Positions 55,857 to 64,000 of a stretch of DNA of 64,000 bases are shown here, piece after piece. This DNA is from an uncultured Erythrobacter sp. (lineage in GTDB: Bacteria > Pseudomonadota > Alphaproteobacteria > Sphingomonadales > Sphingomonadaceae): contig CANNCZ010000001.1 of assembly GCA_947503275.1 (NCBI GenBank), forward strand, positions 806,001 through 870,000, read 5' to 3'. The notes under the pieces were generated by a model that had not been told where the DNA came from, made no database searches, and saw nothing but the letters and a program-made list of their open reading frames with translations. Position numbers and translations under genes: made by a program. Each line of letters begins with the position of its first letter. Within the stretch, counting starts at the first letter, position 1.

Positions 55857-57143
55857 TTAGCGATTGCCCATGGGCACGTAATCGCGCGCAGTCGGGCCAG
55901 TGTAAAGCTGACGCGGACGACCGATAACCTGACCCGGATCGGAGATCATCTCGTTCCACTGTGCAACCCAACCCACAGTGCGGGCTAGCGCAAACAGCGC
56001 GGTGAACATTGTGGTTGGGAAGCCTATCGAGCTCAGGATGATGCCGGAATAGAAGTCCACATTCGGAAACAGCTTCTTTTCTTTGAAGTAATCATCGTTA
56101 AGCGCGAGCTCTTCAAGCCGCAGCGCGGTCTCAAACACGGGGTCATCGACCTTTAGCGCTTCAAACACCTCTTTGAGAGTTTGCTGCATAACCGTCGCGC
56201 GCGGGTCGTAGTTTTTATACACCCGGTGGCCAAAGCCCATTAGGCGGAACGGATCGCTCTTATCCTTCGCCCGCTCGATATAGTGGGGAATGCGATCAGG
56301 CGAACCGATCTCTTGCAACATGTTAAGCGCCGCTTCGTTCGCACCACCATGCGCAGGTCCCCACAGACATGCAATGCCAGCTGCTACACAGGCAAATGGG
56401 TTCGCGCCCGACGAACCGGCAAGCCGCACGGTTGATGTTGACGCATTCTGTTCGTGATCAGCGTGGAGGATGAAAATCCGATCCATCGCTTTTTCAATGG
56501 CAGGATGAACCTCATATTCTTCAGCCGGAACGCCAAAGGTCATGCGCAGGAAATTGCCAGTGTAGCTCAGATCATTCTGTGGCTGCATAAATGGCTGACC
56601 CACTGCATATTTATACGCCATCGCCGCAATAGTTGGCATTTTGGCGATCAAACGATGCGAGCTGATCTTGCGGTGTTCTGGGTCCGAGATATCAGTGCTG
56701 TCATGGTAGAAAGCTGAAAGAGCGCCCACAACGCCGCACATGATCGCCATCGGGTGCGCGTCGCGGCGGAAACCGGTGTAGAACGTGTTCAACTGATCAT
56801 GCAGCATCGTATGACGCGTGATCGTGTGTACGAAATCATCATGCTCCGCCTGATTGGGCAGTTCGCCATTGAGCAGCAGGTACGAGACCTCCATAAAGCT
56901 GGAATGCTCTGCCAATTGGCCGATTGGATATCCGCGATGGAGCAGGATGCCCTCCTGACCATCGATATAAGTCAGGGCGCTCTCGCAACTTGCGGTCGAT
57001 TTGTAACCGGGGTCGAAAGTGAACGCGCCAGTTTGACCGTAAAGCTTGCGAATATCGACTACATCAGGTCCGGTGCTGCCTTCGAGCACGGGAAAATCAT
57101 AGGTTTCGCCGCCCAGTTCGAGTTTCGCCTGCTTGTCTGCCAA
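55857..57143 (-). CDS. gltA: Citrate synthase
   Basis: A 428-residue type II (hexameric) citrate synthase, first enzyme of the TCA cycle. The active-site His residues lie in [15 protein letters not shown] and [14 protein letters not shown]; the catalytic Asp is in [28 protein letters not shown] is characteristic. It is 41 bp downstream of gltX on the same strand and may share its transcript. Confidence 0.97.
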   Translation of the reverse strand: MADKQAKLELGGETYDFPVLEGSTGPDVVDIRKLYGQTGAFTFDPGYKSTASCESALTYIDGQEGILLHRGYPIGQLAEHSSFMEVSYLLLNGELPNQAEHDDFVHTITRHTMLHDQLNTFYTGFRRDAHPMAIMCGVVGALSAFYHDSTDISDPEHRKISSHRLIAKMPTIAAMAYKYAVGQPFMQPQNDLSYTGNFLRMTFGVPAEEYEVHPAIEKAMDRIFILHADHEQNASTSTVRLAGSSGANPFACVAAGIACLWGPAHGGANEAALNMLQEIGSPDRIPHYIERAKDKSDPFRLMGFGHRVYKNYDPRATVMQQTLKEVFEALKVDDPVFETALRLEELALNDDYFKEKKLFPNVDFYSGIILSSIGFPTTMFTALFALARTVGWVAQWNEMISDPGQVIGRPRQLYTGPTARDYVPMGNR

Positions 57144-57184
57144 GGTTGGTCTCCTGCCCTAAATCTATCTTTGCCCTCGCGGCT

Positions 57185-58573
57185 CTACGCAGCTTGCGCG
57201 TTGAGCCGTGCCAGGGATTCTTCCCGTCCTAAAAGGACCAGAACATCGAAAATACCGGGCGAGGTTGTCGTCCCGGTGAGTGCTGCGCGCATCGGCTGCG
57301 CCAGCTTGCCAAAGCCCAATTCCTGTTCCTCAGCAAGCGCTTTGGTAGTGGCTTCGAGAGCCTCGATTGTCCAGCTATTTGTCGCTGCAAGTGCTGCTGA
57401 AATGGAGACAAGCCGCACGCGGGCGTCATCATCCAGGAATTTTGCCGCCTTCTCTGTCATCGCCATCGGCTGTGATGTGAACAAAAATCCAGCACCATCA
57501 GCCAGTTCATCGAGGTTCTTCGCACGCGGCTTGAGCACTGGCATCGCCTTGGTCAACAGCGCCAGGTCAGCATCCCCTTCGATCCGGTCGGCCACGAGAG
57601 GCGCAAGCACCGCGTCATCGCTTTCACGAATATAGTGCCCGTTCAGGTTCTCCAGCTTTTTGATGTCAAACCGCGATGGGCTTTTGCCGACACCGGCTAA
57701 GTCAAACAGCTCAATTGCTTCTGCCCGTGTGATTTCTTCGCGGTCACCATGCCCCCAACCAAGCCGCAGCAGATAGTTGAAAAGGGCATCAGGAAGGATG
57801 CCCATCTCATCGCGATATGCTTCAACGCCCAATGCCCCATGACGCTTGGACAATTTCGCTCCGTCTGAACCGTGGATCAATGGGATATGCGCATAAGTGG
57901 GGCGGTCCCAGCCCATCGCGTCGTAAATCGGCAATTGGCGAAACGCATTGTTCAAGTGATCATCGCCGCGAATGACATGGGTCACTCCCATATCGTGATC
58001 ATCGACAACAACGGCGAGCATATAGGTTGGCGTGCCATCAGCGCGCAAGATGATGTAGTCATCTAGCTCCGCGTTCTGGACGGAAACTGTGCCCTGAACC
58101 TTGTCCTGGATCGTGGTTTCGCCATCAAGTGGCGTCTTCAGACGAACGGTAAAGGGCGCGCCTTGTGGAGCCTCTGACGGATCACGATCGCGCCAACGTC
58201 GATCATATAGCATCGGCTGCTTATTTGCGCGCTGCTCTTCACGCATGGCGCTAAGCTCTTCGGGTGTAGCAAAACACTTATAGGCATGGCCCGGTTCAAG
58301 CAGTTGGTGCGCGACCTGGGCATGCCGATCGGCCTGCTTCGATTGGAACACTGGCGAGTCGTCGTAGTCCAGCCCCAGCCAATCGAGCCCGTCAAGAATT
58401 GCGTCAATCGCCTCCTGCGAGGAACGCTTCTTGTCCGTATCCTCGATCCGCAACAGAGCCCGCCCGCCATGATGGCGCGCATAAAGCCAATTGAACAACG
58501 CGGTGCGCGCCCCACCAATATGAAGAAAGCCGGTGGGCGAGGGCGCAAATCGGGTGACGATGTCGCTTGCCAT
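57185..58573 (-). CDS. gltX: Glutamate--tRNA ligase
   Basis: A 462-residue class I aminoacyl-tRNA synthetase. The HIGH motif is [17 protein letters not shown] at the N-terminus and KMSKS is [15 protein letters not shown]. The zinc-site region between them and the C-terminal anticodon-binding helical domain have typical length. It lies 67 bp from the divergent comEC gene, so both promoters share that gap. Confidence 0.95.
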   Translation of the reverse strand: MASDIVTRFAPSPTGFLHIGGARTALFNWLYARHHGGRALLRIEDTDKKRSSQEAIDAILDGLDWLGLDYDDSPVFQSKQADRHAQVAHQLLEPGHAYKCFATPEELSAMREEQRANKQPMLYDRRWRDRDPSEAPQGAPFTVRLKTPLDGETTIQDKVQGTVSVQNAELDDYIILRADGTPTYMLAVVVDDHDMGVTHVIRGDDHLNNAFRQLPIYDAMGWDRPTYAHIPLIHGSDGAKLSKRHGALGVEAYRDEMGILPDALFNYLLRLGWGHGDREEITRAEAIELFDLAGVGKSPSRFDIKKLENLNGHYIRESDDAVLAPLVADRIEGDADLALLTKAMPVLKPRAKNLDELADGAGFLFTSQPMAMTEKAAKFLDDDARVRLVSISAALAATNSWTIEALEATTKALAEEQELGFGKLAQPMRAALTGTTTSPGIFDVLVLLGREESLARLNAQAA

Positions 58574-58640
58574 AAGCGCTTAATTCCTATTCATTCGCAG
58601 CGATGCAAACCGAGCCAAAAGCCGCTGGGGGACATGGCTG

Positions 58641-60908
58641 ATGGCTGATGCGCCGATGATACCGATTGCGGGCGATCCTGAAAACAGCGTTTCTGCCGAC
58701 GGAACCGCGCCGTCCGGGCCGCGAGTGCCCACTGCGCGCCTGTGGCAAAGGGGCGGCGGATTGTCCAGCATTGCGAGCGCCATTGGCTCCGGCGGTGAGG
58801 GATTTTTGAGCCATGCTGGGTTTGACCGAGCACCGTGGTTGGCCGTGGTTTTTGCCAGCGGCATTCTAACGTGGTTCGCACTTAAGACACCGTGGCAATG
58901 GGCGGCTGCTATTGGTGTCGCTTTGCTAATCGCGCTGTTTGCGCTCGCCCTATGGCGCGATGTGACAGAACGCGACCAACTGCGGCGTGCGGTGATCGCA
59001 TGTTCCCTGATCTTTGCGATGGGAATAGCGGTGATCTGGGTCCGGTCGGAGATGGTCGGGGCCGAGGCCATTGAACGCCCTGTGGTAGAGCGGGTGCAAG
59101 GCTTTGTGCTGGAGCGCACCGATCAACCCTCGCAAGATCGCATTCGCCTGACACTAGCGGTGCGCGATGCTGAGACCGCGGAAAGCCGTAAAATCCGCAT
59201 CAATGTGCCTTTGGAAGAGGTTGAGCGGGTCGAGGCGGAGTTCGACCTTCCCTATGACGCGGGAGCGTTGAAAGAGGGGGCAATTGTGCGGTTGCGGGTG
59301 CGGTTGATGCCTCCTGCAAGCCCGATGTTACCGGGTGCCTACGACTTTGCCCGCGCCGCTTGGTTCAAAGGGTTAGCCGCCACCGGCAGTCTCATCGGTG
59401 AGATCGAAGTGGTCGAATTGCCTGAGGCTGACTTCGGAATACCGTACTTCCAACGCGCTCTATCTGCTCATGTACGTTCTCGAATGGATGGATCAGCTGG
59501 CACTATCGCAGCCGCCTTTGCCAGCGGAGATCGCGGCGCAATCCTAGAGGCAGACGAAGACGCGATGCGCGATGCGGGCCTCACCCATTTGCTCGCTATC
59601 AGCGGACTGCATGTGAGCGCAGTGATCGCGGCCGCCTATCTGCTGGCGATCAAGCTGTTCGCACTGTTTCCCGCATTGGCTTTGCGCGTGCGACTACCGA
59701 TTATGGCTGCGTTGGTTGGAGCGCTGGCGGGAGTTTCATACACCCTGTTAACCGGAGCTCAGGTGCCCACCGTCCGGAGCTGTGTTGCAGCGATGTTGGT
59801 GTTGATCGCGCTGGCGATGGGGCGCGACGCATTGTCTTTGCGGATGGTTGCCGTGGCAGCGATTTTCGTCCTTTTGCTTTGGCCCGAGAGCGTTATCGGC
59901 CCTAGTTTCCAAATGAGCTTTTCCGCGGTTCTCGCCATCGTAGCGCTCAGCAGCAGCGGTCCAGCAAGAGCCTTTATGGCCCCGCGCGAAGAGCCGTGGT
60001 TCAAGCGAACCGGGCGCGGAGTAGTCATACTTTTCATCACTGGGTTGGTGATTGAGATCGCGCTGATGCCCATCGTCCTATTTCACTTTCACAGGGCGGG
60101 GCTTTATGGAGCCTTTGCCAACGTCATCGCCATTCCGCTTGTCACTTTCGTTTCCATGCCGTTGATTGCAGTAGCCTTGTTCTTCGACATCGTTGGGCTA
60201 GGCGCGCCGTTCTGGTGGTTAGCAGAGCAATCGCTGAACCTATTGCTCGGCATTGCCCATTTCACATCCAGTCAACCCGGAGCGGTCAAACTGATGCCGC
60301 AGATGAGTGGGTTGACCATCGGTCTGTTTGTTCTTGGAGGCTTGTGGCTCGCATTGTGGAGTGGTCGGGCGCGACTGCTGGGGTTCCTTCCTGCGGCGGC
60401 GGCGACTGCTATGCTGCTCGCGACGCCCATTCCCGATGTTCTGATTGGGCGAGAGGGCCGCCATGTTGGTATCACCATGACCGCGACCGATGGTAGTCGC
60501 AGTCTGCTGTCCTTACGCGATAGTCGGTCATCTTATTCCCGAGATAACCTACTTGAGCTCTCCAGTGTGACCAGCAATCCCGTACCCTTAAGCGAGTCGG
60601 AAGGCGCGCGCTGTTCGACTGAGTTTTGCACCCTCGTTATTACCAGAGGTGATCGTGACTGGACACTGTTGCTCGCTCGTAACCGCGACTTAATCGAGGA
60701 GCGCTCTTTGGCCGCTGCTTGTGAGCAAGTCGATATCGTTGTCGCCGACCGTTATTTGCCGCGTTCTTGCTTGCCGCGTTGGCTCAAGGCGGATCGCCGA
60801 TTGCTACAACAAACCGGTGGGCTTGCACTCGACCTTGAGGGCGAGCGAATCATCAGTGTCTCAACTGGGCAAGGCCAGCATGGCTGGTGGCGCGGGACCC
60901 AGGAGTGA
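58641..60908 (+). CDS. comEC: ComEC/Rec2-family DNA uptake channel protein
   Basis: A 755-residue polytopic membrane protein. The N-terminal DUF4131-like region (about 60-260) is followed by the competence domain with HLLAISGLHVSAVIAAAYLL and further TM helices through about residue 590. ComEC forms the channel through which single-stranded DNA enters the cytoplasm. In Bacillus-type ComEC a C-terminal metallo-beta-lactamase domain follows; here the last 140 residues lack an HxHxDH motif, so no nuclease activity is predicted for it. The ATG at 58641 is supported by a nearby GGGGGAC; an alternative start exists at 58634. It is convergent with lexA. Confidence 0.92.
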   Translation: MADAPMIPIAGDPENSVSADGTAPSGPRVPTARLWQRGGGLSSIASAIGSGGEGFLSHAGFDRAPWLAVVFASGILTWFALKTPWQWAAAIGVALLIALFALALWRDVTERDQLRRAVIACSLIFAMGIAVIWVRSEMVGAEAIERPVVERVQGFVLERTDQPSQDRIRLTLAVRDAETAESRKIRINVPLEEVERVEAEFDLPYDAGALKEGAIVRLRVRLMPPASPMLPGAYDFARAAWFKGLAATGSLIGEIEVVELPEADFGIPYFQRALSAHVRSRMDGSAGTIAAAFASGDRGAILEADEDAMRDAGLTHLLAISGLHVSAVIAAAYLLAIKLFALFPALALRVRLPIMAALVGALAGVSYTLLTGAQVPTVRSCVAAMLVLIALAMGRDALSLRMVAVAAIFVLLLWPESVIGPSFQMSFSAVLAIVALSSSGPARAFMAPREEPWFKRTGRGVVILFITGLVIEIALMPIVLFHFHRAGLYGAFANVIAIPLVTFVSMPLIAVALFFDIVGLGAPFWWLAEQSLNLLLGIAHFTSSQPGAVKLMPQMSGLTIGLFVLGGLWLALWSGRARLLGFLPAAAATAMLLATPIPDVLIGREGRHVGITMTATDGSRSLLSLRDSRSSYSRDNLLELSSVTSNPVPLSESEGARCSTEFCTLVITRGDRDWTLLLARNRDLIEERSLAAACEQVDIVVADRYLPRSCLPRWLKADRRLLQQTGGLALDLEGERIISVSTGQGQHGWWRGTQE

Positions 60909-60936
60909 CGTCCTACGCGCCCCGCATGCCAGACGA

Positions 60937-61620
60937 TCAGTGATAGCGGCGCAGCAGTCCCGCAAGTTTTCCCTGAACCTCAACGTCACCAGCACCATAG
61001 ACCTGCGGGTCATAAGATGCATTGGCCGGATCGAGCCGGACCAGTGAGCCATCTTTGTGCAGGTACTTGAGCGTGGCCTCTTCGCCTTTCACCAATGCCA
61101 CAACGATCTCTCCATCGCGTGCGGTATTGGTGCGGCGAACGAGGGCGAAGTCACCATCGAAGATGCCGGCCTCAACCATCGAATCGCCGGAAACTTCAAG
61201 GGCGTAGTGCTCACCAGGGCCAAGCAGCGCTGCTGGAACTGGTAGAGAGCTTTGTCCTTCTAGTGCCTCAATCGGAGCACCTGCCGCGATGCGGCCATGA
61301 AGCGGGATCGCGATCACGTCATTGGCAGGCTCTGGCGTGTTCGCATTCGCTGCTGGCGGTACGATAGGCGTAGGCGCTGCACTGGCGCGCGGGGCGGGTG
61401 TTGCATCCTCCGGTTGCCGGATTACTTCCAGTGCGCGGGCGCGGTTGGGTAGGCGGCGGATGAAGCCGCGCTCTTCCAAGGCTGAAATCAGGCGGTGGAC
61501 GCCGGACTTGCTCTTTAAATCGAGCGCTTCTTTCATCTCTTCGAAACTTGGCGAGACGCCGGTGTCTTCAAGCCGCTGTTGAATGAAGCGGATCAGTTCA
61601 TGCTGTTTTGCCGTCAACAT
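60937..61620 (-). CDS. lexA: SOS repressor LexA
   Basis: A 227-residue LexA. The N-terminal winged helix begins [14 protein letters not shown], with the recognition region [22 protein letters not shown] Pro/Ala-rich linker follows (about 70-100). The self-cleavage bond is A113-G114 in [10 protein letters not shown]; the catalytic pair is S147 (VSGDSMVE) and K185 (EATLKYL). The frame is open for 23 codons further upstream, but the conserved N-terminus fixes ATG 61620. An SOS box lies at 61760-61774, implying autoregulation. Confidence 0.96.
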   Translation of the reverse strand: MLTAKQHELIRFIQQRLEDTGVSPSFEEMKEALDLKSKSGVHRLISALEERGFIRRLPNRARALEVIRQPEDATPAPRASAAPTPIVPPAANANTPEPANDVIAIPLHGRIAAGAPIEALEGQSSLPVPAALLGPGEHYALEVSGDSMVEAGIFDGDFALVRRTNTARDGEIVVALVKGEEATLKYLHKDGSLVRLDPANASYDPQVYGAGDVEVQGKLAGLLRRYH

Positions 61621-61759
61621 GGGCAACCTTCCATAAAGCCGCACTATAGCCCGAACGCCAAAAAGGTCTCGAGCAGTGCCAGTTCTCACGCGTTTTCAGA
61701 GGCACCAAACTTTGCGAAAGTGGGGTGCATGGCCAACGCTCATCGTGCACCAATATGGT

Positions 61760-61774
61760 GAACGAATGCGGAAC
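61760..61774. promoter_or_regulatory. LexA SOS box (GAAC-N7-GAAC) upstream of lexA
   Basis: GAAC at 61760-61763, seven bases, then GAAC at 61771-61774 is an exact match to the alphaproteobacterial SOS box (GTTC-N7-GTTC read on the other strand). It lies about 140 bp upstream of the lexA ATG, in the lexA/moeA intergenic space, oriented to control lexA. Confidence 0.8.
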
Positions 61775-61830
61775 AAGTAGGCAACTTGATTCGGCAAGTC
61801 AAGCGCTCAAGCCACCCAAACTCCCGCAAT

Positions 61831-63009
61831 TCAGCCATTCTGGAGGTTGTACACAGTGACGCGCTCGCCTTCTTGCACCGCAGGCGCATTAAGAGGCCGG
61901 TCGATCAAGCAGTTCGCACTCGCCAATGCTCGCAATGCACTTGAGTCCTGCGATGCGACCGGGCGCACCGTGTCACCATCGCTTAACCCTCTCAGGAACT
62001 CGCGCCTTGAGCCTGTGGCGGGCAATGCAACGGAAGCGGTCCGTGTTTGTGCTCTCGGGAACGCTTCGCGCACTCCCATTGTAGCCCGCACAAGGGGCAG
62101 TGCGAACAGAAAAGCTGTCACGAAGCTCGATACCGGATTACCGGGCAAGCCGAGCACCACTTGCGCGCCGCATGTAGCTACCATGAGGGGTTTGCCCGGC
62201 TTGATTGCCACCTTCCAAAAGGCGAGTTCCGCACCCCAGTCGATCAGCGCCTGCTGTATGAGATCGTGATCACCTACCGAGGCTCCTCCGGATGTGATGA
62301 GGATGTCTGCCCCTTCCGCGCGTGACAAGGCATCCGCCAATGCACCACGATCATCGGGCACCGGACCTAACCGCTCGGTCACACCAACCAGCGGTGCCAG
62401 CATCGCAGCGATCATAGCGCCGTTGCTGGCCGGGATCTGACCAGGTCCGCAATTTGTAGGATCGGGCGATAGCTCGTCTCCGCTATCGAGAATGACAATC
62501 TTAGGACGGTAGCTGACAGGCAACGCGCCATGCCCCGCCGCCATGGCAAGCGCGATCTGAGCGGGGCCTATCAGCGTGCCTTTGGCGAGCAATTGATCGC
62601 CATCGCCGAAGTCGAAGCCTTGCTTTCGCACGTGACGCGCCGGGGGAGGGCTGTCACTAGCCGCTACCTGCCCATTAGCAACTTGCGCGTTTTCTTGGAT
62701 CAGCACCCTGTCGCTGCCTATTGGCATGTGCGCGCCGGTTGAGATGCGTGTGGCCTGTCCAGCGGTCAGTGCGCCAGCGTAGGGCGCTCCAGCGCGGCTC
62801 TCTCCGACCAGTTCCCATGGTCCTTCGCCTGCAATCGCGTAGCCATCCATAGCGGAGAGATCAGCGGGCGGCTGAGTCCGCTGTGCGGCTAGGTCACTTG
62901 CGAGGACGCGACCCGATGCGTGCTCAATAGCGACCGCTTCGGATCCCACCTTTGGTGCCAGAGCGAGCAACCGCTTCTGCGCTTCTTCCAGCGGCAGCAG
63001 AGCACTCAT
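61831..63009 (-). CDS. moeA: Molybdopterin molybdenumtransferase
   Basis: A 392-residue MoeA that inserts molybdate into adenylylated molybdopterin. Typical segments are [14 protein letters not shown] near the N-terminus, [14 protein letters not shown] in the MPT-binding domain, and [21 protein letters not shown]. The MoeA C-terminal domain follows. The ATG at 63009 overlaps the moaC stop codon (ATGA), so the five further upstream codons are not used. It is followed on the same strand by lexA. Confidence 0.94.
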   Translation of the reverse strand: MSALLPLEEAQKRLLALAPKVGSEAVAIEHASGRVLASDLAAQRTQPPADLSAMDGYAIAGEGPWELVGESRAGAPYAGALTAGQATRISTGAHMPIGSDRVLIQENAQVANGQVAASDSPPPARHVRKQGFDFGDGDQLLAKGTLIGPAQIALAMAAGHGALPVSYRPKIVILDSGDELSPDPTNCGPGQIPASNGAMIAAMLAPLVGVTERLGPVPDDRGALADALSRAEGADILITSGGASVGDHDLIQQALIDWGAELAFWKVAIKPGKPLMVATCGAQVVLGLPGNPVSSFVTAFLFALPLVRATMGVREAFPRAQTRTASVALPATGSRREFLRGLSDGDTVRPVASQDSSALRALASANCLIDRPLNAPAVQEGERVTVYNLQNG

Positions 63010-63479
63010 TCCGGGACTCTCCAAGTCCCTGATTTCCCGCCGCGCTTCTCAATCAGGCGGACCGCATCGATAACCATGCTTTTGTCGATCGCCTTGGCCA
63101 TGTCGTAGATGGTTAGCAGCGCGGTCGACACCGCTACCATTGCCTCCATCTCCACGCCTGTCTTGCCGGTCAGCGAGGCAGTTGCGGTGGCCTGGATCGC
63201 GGCCTCTTCAAAGGCGAAGTCGATGTTCACCGCTTCCAGCCCGAGCGGATGGCACAGCGGAATCAATTCACCGGCCCGTTTCGCTGCCATGATGGCCGCA
63301 ATGCGCGCGGTGCCCAACACGTCGCCTTTTGGCGCATCGCCTGCGCGGATCGCGCTTAGCGCTTTCGCGGACATCGTAATTCGGCCAGAGGCTATCGCGA
63401 CACGGTGCGTTGCTGTCTTTGCGCCCACATCCACCATGTGAGCTGCGCCATCTTCGCCAATATGGGTGAGGTCGTTCAT
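63006..63479 (-). CDS. moaC: Cyclic pyranopterin monophosphate synthase
   Basis: A 157-residue MoaC, which forms cyclic pyranopterin monophosphate in molybdenum-cofactor synthesis. [29 protein letters not shown] and [26 protein letters not shown] carry the conserved active-site residues. I used ATG 63479, where the family N-terminus [11 protein letters not shown] starts, preceded by AAGG; TTG 63518 lies further upstream. It overlaps moeA by 4 bp. Confidence 0.94.
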   Translation of the reverse strand: MNDLTHIGEDGAAHMVDVGAKTATHRVAIASGRITMSAKALSAIRAGDAPKGDVLGTARIAAIMAAKRAGELIPLCHPLGLEAVNIDFAFEEAAIQATATASLTGKTGVEMEAMVAVSTALLTIYDMAKAIDKSMVIDAVRLIEKRGGKSGTWRVPE

Positions 63480-63571
63480 TTTCAGAGCCTTAGCTGACGA
63501 AACACGAGAGTCGGACAAGGGTATAACACGCTTGGGCAGAATTCATCGCGGCGGCTAGCACGGCGTTCAAT

Positions 63572-64000
63572 TTACCCGTTGAGCAGCGTGCGCGTTGCCG
63601 CTTCGATATCATTGCACCGCATCAGGCTTTCCCCGACAAGGAAACTGCGCACACCGCTTTTCGCGAGACGCTGGCAATCATCATGCCTCGCAATGCCGCT
63701 TTCGCCGATTGCGAAGTGATGACCTTCACCGATCAACCCTGCCAAGCGCTCGGTCGTAGCAATGTCGGTTTTGAACGTCTTTAGATTGCGATTGTTGATC
63801 CCGATCATCGCAGACTTCAGATTACCAAGAGCGCGATCCAATTCTGCTTCGTCATGCACCTCGACGAGAACATCCATTTCAAGTGTCGAGGCAGCGTTTT
63901 CGATCTCTTTCATCGCGCTGGTTTCAAGAGCGGCGACGATGATCAAAATCGCATCTGCCCCCATCGCGCGCGCCTCCACGCACTGCCACGGATCAACCAT
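63572..64000 (-). CDS. trpC: Indole-3-glycerol phosphate synthase, 5' end missing
   Basis: The C-terminal 142 residues of a TIM-barrel indole-3-glycerol phosphate synthase of tryptophan synthesis; the gene starts beyond the right edge, and the Met at the border is internal. Strand signatures [36 protein letters not shown] and FLVGESLMR are clear. It is upstream of moaC on the same strand, in the order trpC-moaC-moeA-lexA. Confidence 0.95.
   Translation of the reverse strand: MVDPWQCVEARAMGADAILIIVAALETSAMKEIENAASTLEMDVLVEVHDEAELDRALGNLKSAMIGINNRNLKTFKTDIATTERLAGLIGEGHHFAIGESGIARHDDCQRLAKSGVRSFLVGESLMRCNDIEAATRTLLNG

Noticed and set aside
1..64000. Mobile elements, prophage genes, CRISPR arrays or toxin-antitoxin pairs
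   Set aside because: No transposase, integrase, phage structural gene, direct-repeat/spacer array or TA-like pair was seen; the gene order is chromosomal core throughout.

Overview
The window is one continuous, gene-dense stretch of an alphaproteobacterial chromosome. It most likely comes from the Sphingomonadales, near Erythrobacter and related Erythrobacteraceae. The basis is protein character: an RNase E with a large acidic insert in its S1 domain, an RF2 with SPY in place of SPF, a coniferyl aldehyde dehydrogenase, RNase J beside RNase E, and a TonB-receptor-like VTGSRI motif. Gene order agrees (trpC-moaC-moeA-lexA, and nuo followed by birA-coaX-rnj-DUF1467), as does a GAAC-N7-GAAC SOS box upstream of lexA. 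The genus is inferred. I saw no rRNA, tRNA, insertion sequence, prophage or CRISPR array.

Layout. 1-5000: the 3' part of an RpfF-like DSF synthase, then (minus) sdhB-thioesterase-zapE, an SDR and an ATP-grasp ligase. 5100-7400: a PLP-fold enzyme of unknown function and a METTL7-like methyltransferase. 7450-16450: rne with a structured leader, cell-wall genes (amidase, PBP1A), a secreted peroxiredoxin, prfB and a lipoprotein. 16600-19640: a secreted beta-propeller protein and a lipoprotein methyltransferase. 19800-23580: fabA-fabB-fabI, a GNAT acetyltransferase and an alpha/beta hydrolase. 23570-29500: ammonium transporter, 2-hydroxyacid dehydrogenase, SH3 protein, thiolase and coniferyl aldehyde dehydrogenase.

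29650-49180: the complete 14-subunit complex I operon (nuoA-N, with separate nuoC and nuoD), mostly with overlapping start and stop codons. It continues into birA, coaX, rnj and a DUF1467 gene. Four extra ORFs sit inside the operon: two secreted proteins and two very small membrane proteins. None of them is a standard subunit.

49180-55850: the least explained part of the window. It holds a large two-TM coiled-coil protein, an Hpt-like protein whose phosphoacceptor His is Met, a nucleotidyltransferase-like protein fused to a membrane domain, a DUF2336 protein, and a soluble histidine kinase whose H-box His is Pro. This may be a degenerate, non-phosphorylating signalling or polarity module. 55850-64000: gltA, gltX, comEC, lexA, moeA, moaC and the 3' part of trpC.

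Working together: sdhB, nuo and gltA serve respiration and the TCA cycle. fabA/B/I and the RpfF-like enzyme act on acyl-ACP chains. rne and rnj supply the two main RNA-decay nucleases. The most interesting candidates are the degenerate phosphorelay cluster, the ATP-grasp/PLP/methyltransferase group, the passengers inside nuo, and the propeller protein with a TonB-receptor-like segment.
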